Source: JAAEQG01 sp043803085 (GTDB taxonomy: Bacteria > Planctomycetota > Phycisphaerae > UBA1845). Taken from it: 13,804 bases of DNA. The stretch lies in NCBI GenBank assembly GCA_043803085.1, contig JAZDKM010000090.1:1-13804 (forward strand). Reading direction: 5' to 3'. Below the pieces are notes generated by a model. It was not told where the DNA came from, ran no database searches, and saw only the letters and a list, made by a program, of their open reading frames with translations. A program made the translations under genes and the position numbers. Below, in pieces: positions 13,661 to 13,804 of this stretch. How positions within the stretch are numbered: the first letter of the stretch is position 1; each line of letters begins with the position of its first letter.

Positions 13661-13804
13661 TGGCCAGTCGATGGGTCTCCGCGGCCTCCGTCAAGCTCAT
13701 CGATTACCGGTCGATGCCGCACCGCGTGGTCGTCGCTGGCTGGCCCGGTGCCTACCGTGTCGAGATCCTCAAGGACTCGCCCAATGGGGCCATCGTCCTG
13801 CGGA
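13660..13804 (+). CDS. Unknown early-region protein, cut by the window end
   Basis: ATG 13660 overlaps the Cro-like gene's TGA by one base; an in-frame GTG at 13657 is an alternative, both behind GAGAGGG at 13646-13652. The frame stays open for 48 codons to the end: MASRWVSAASVKLIDYRSMP, then HRVVVAGWPGAYRVEILKDS and NGAIVLR. I do not recognise it. Regular strand-like alternation suggests a small beta-rich domain. It is likely to be co-transcribed with the Cro-like gene as part of the early operon. Confidence 0.65.
   Translation, partial: MASRWVSAASVKLIDYRSMPHRVVVAGWPGAYRVEILKDSPNGAIVLR

Overview
The window is part of a GC-rich temperate tailed-phage or prophage genome, roughly 65% GC by eye. 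It carries head-accessory, head-tail connector, tail and lysogeny-switch genes. The order (connector, neck protein, tail terminator, tail tube, tail assembly chaperones, tape measure, tail tip) is that of a long-tailed siphovirus with HK97/lambda-like logic. The host is probably a high-GC bacterium. A likely leaderless mRNA and the protein styles are compatible with Actinobacteria, but nothing here proves a host, and a metagenomic origin is possible.

Left part (1-4525): the 3' end of an unrecognised, probably structural gene; a small zinc-motif phage protein; a decoration-type protein; a two-domain beta-rich protein; and an 813-residue protein, most of which is about 28-29 degenerate tandem repeats of about 20 residues. 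These genes sit just upstream of the connectors, where head decoration and head-fibre genes often lie, so they may form a virion-surface cassette. The capsid, portal and terminase genes would lie upstream of the window.

Middle part (4528-12504): a tightly packed plus-strand block, many genes overlapping by 1-4 bases. It encodes a gp6-like adaptor, an SPP1-type stopper, an HK97 gp10-like protein, a DUF3168-type tail terminator, a small conserved protein, two paralogous tail tube proteins, tail assembly chaperones, a 762-residue tape measure protein, and a 677-residue tail-tip protein with eleven decapeptide repeats and a C-terminal zinc-type motif. The chaperone ORFs appear joined by a +1 frameshift at CCC-TGA. 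An 11-bp GC-rich hairpin follows the tail-tip gene.

Right part (12559-13804): a short minus-strand membrane protein of the Pmp3/YqaE type and a minus-strand helix-turn-helix (HTH) repressor face a divergent plus-strand Cro-like HTH gene and a further gene cut off by the window end. The Cro-like gene has a near-consensus promoter (TTGACA, 17 bp, TATTGT) that would start transcription at or next to its ATG. A 15-bp inverted repeat with one mismatch brackets the -10 box and start codon and is a strong operator candidate. No integrase, lysis gene, tRNA, rRNA, CRISPR array or insertion sequence was seen.
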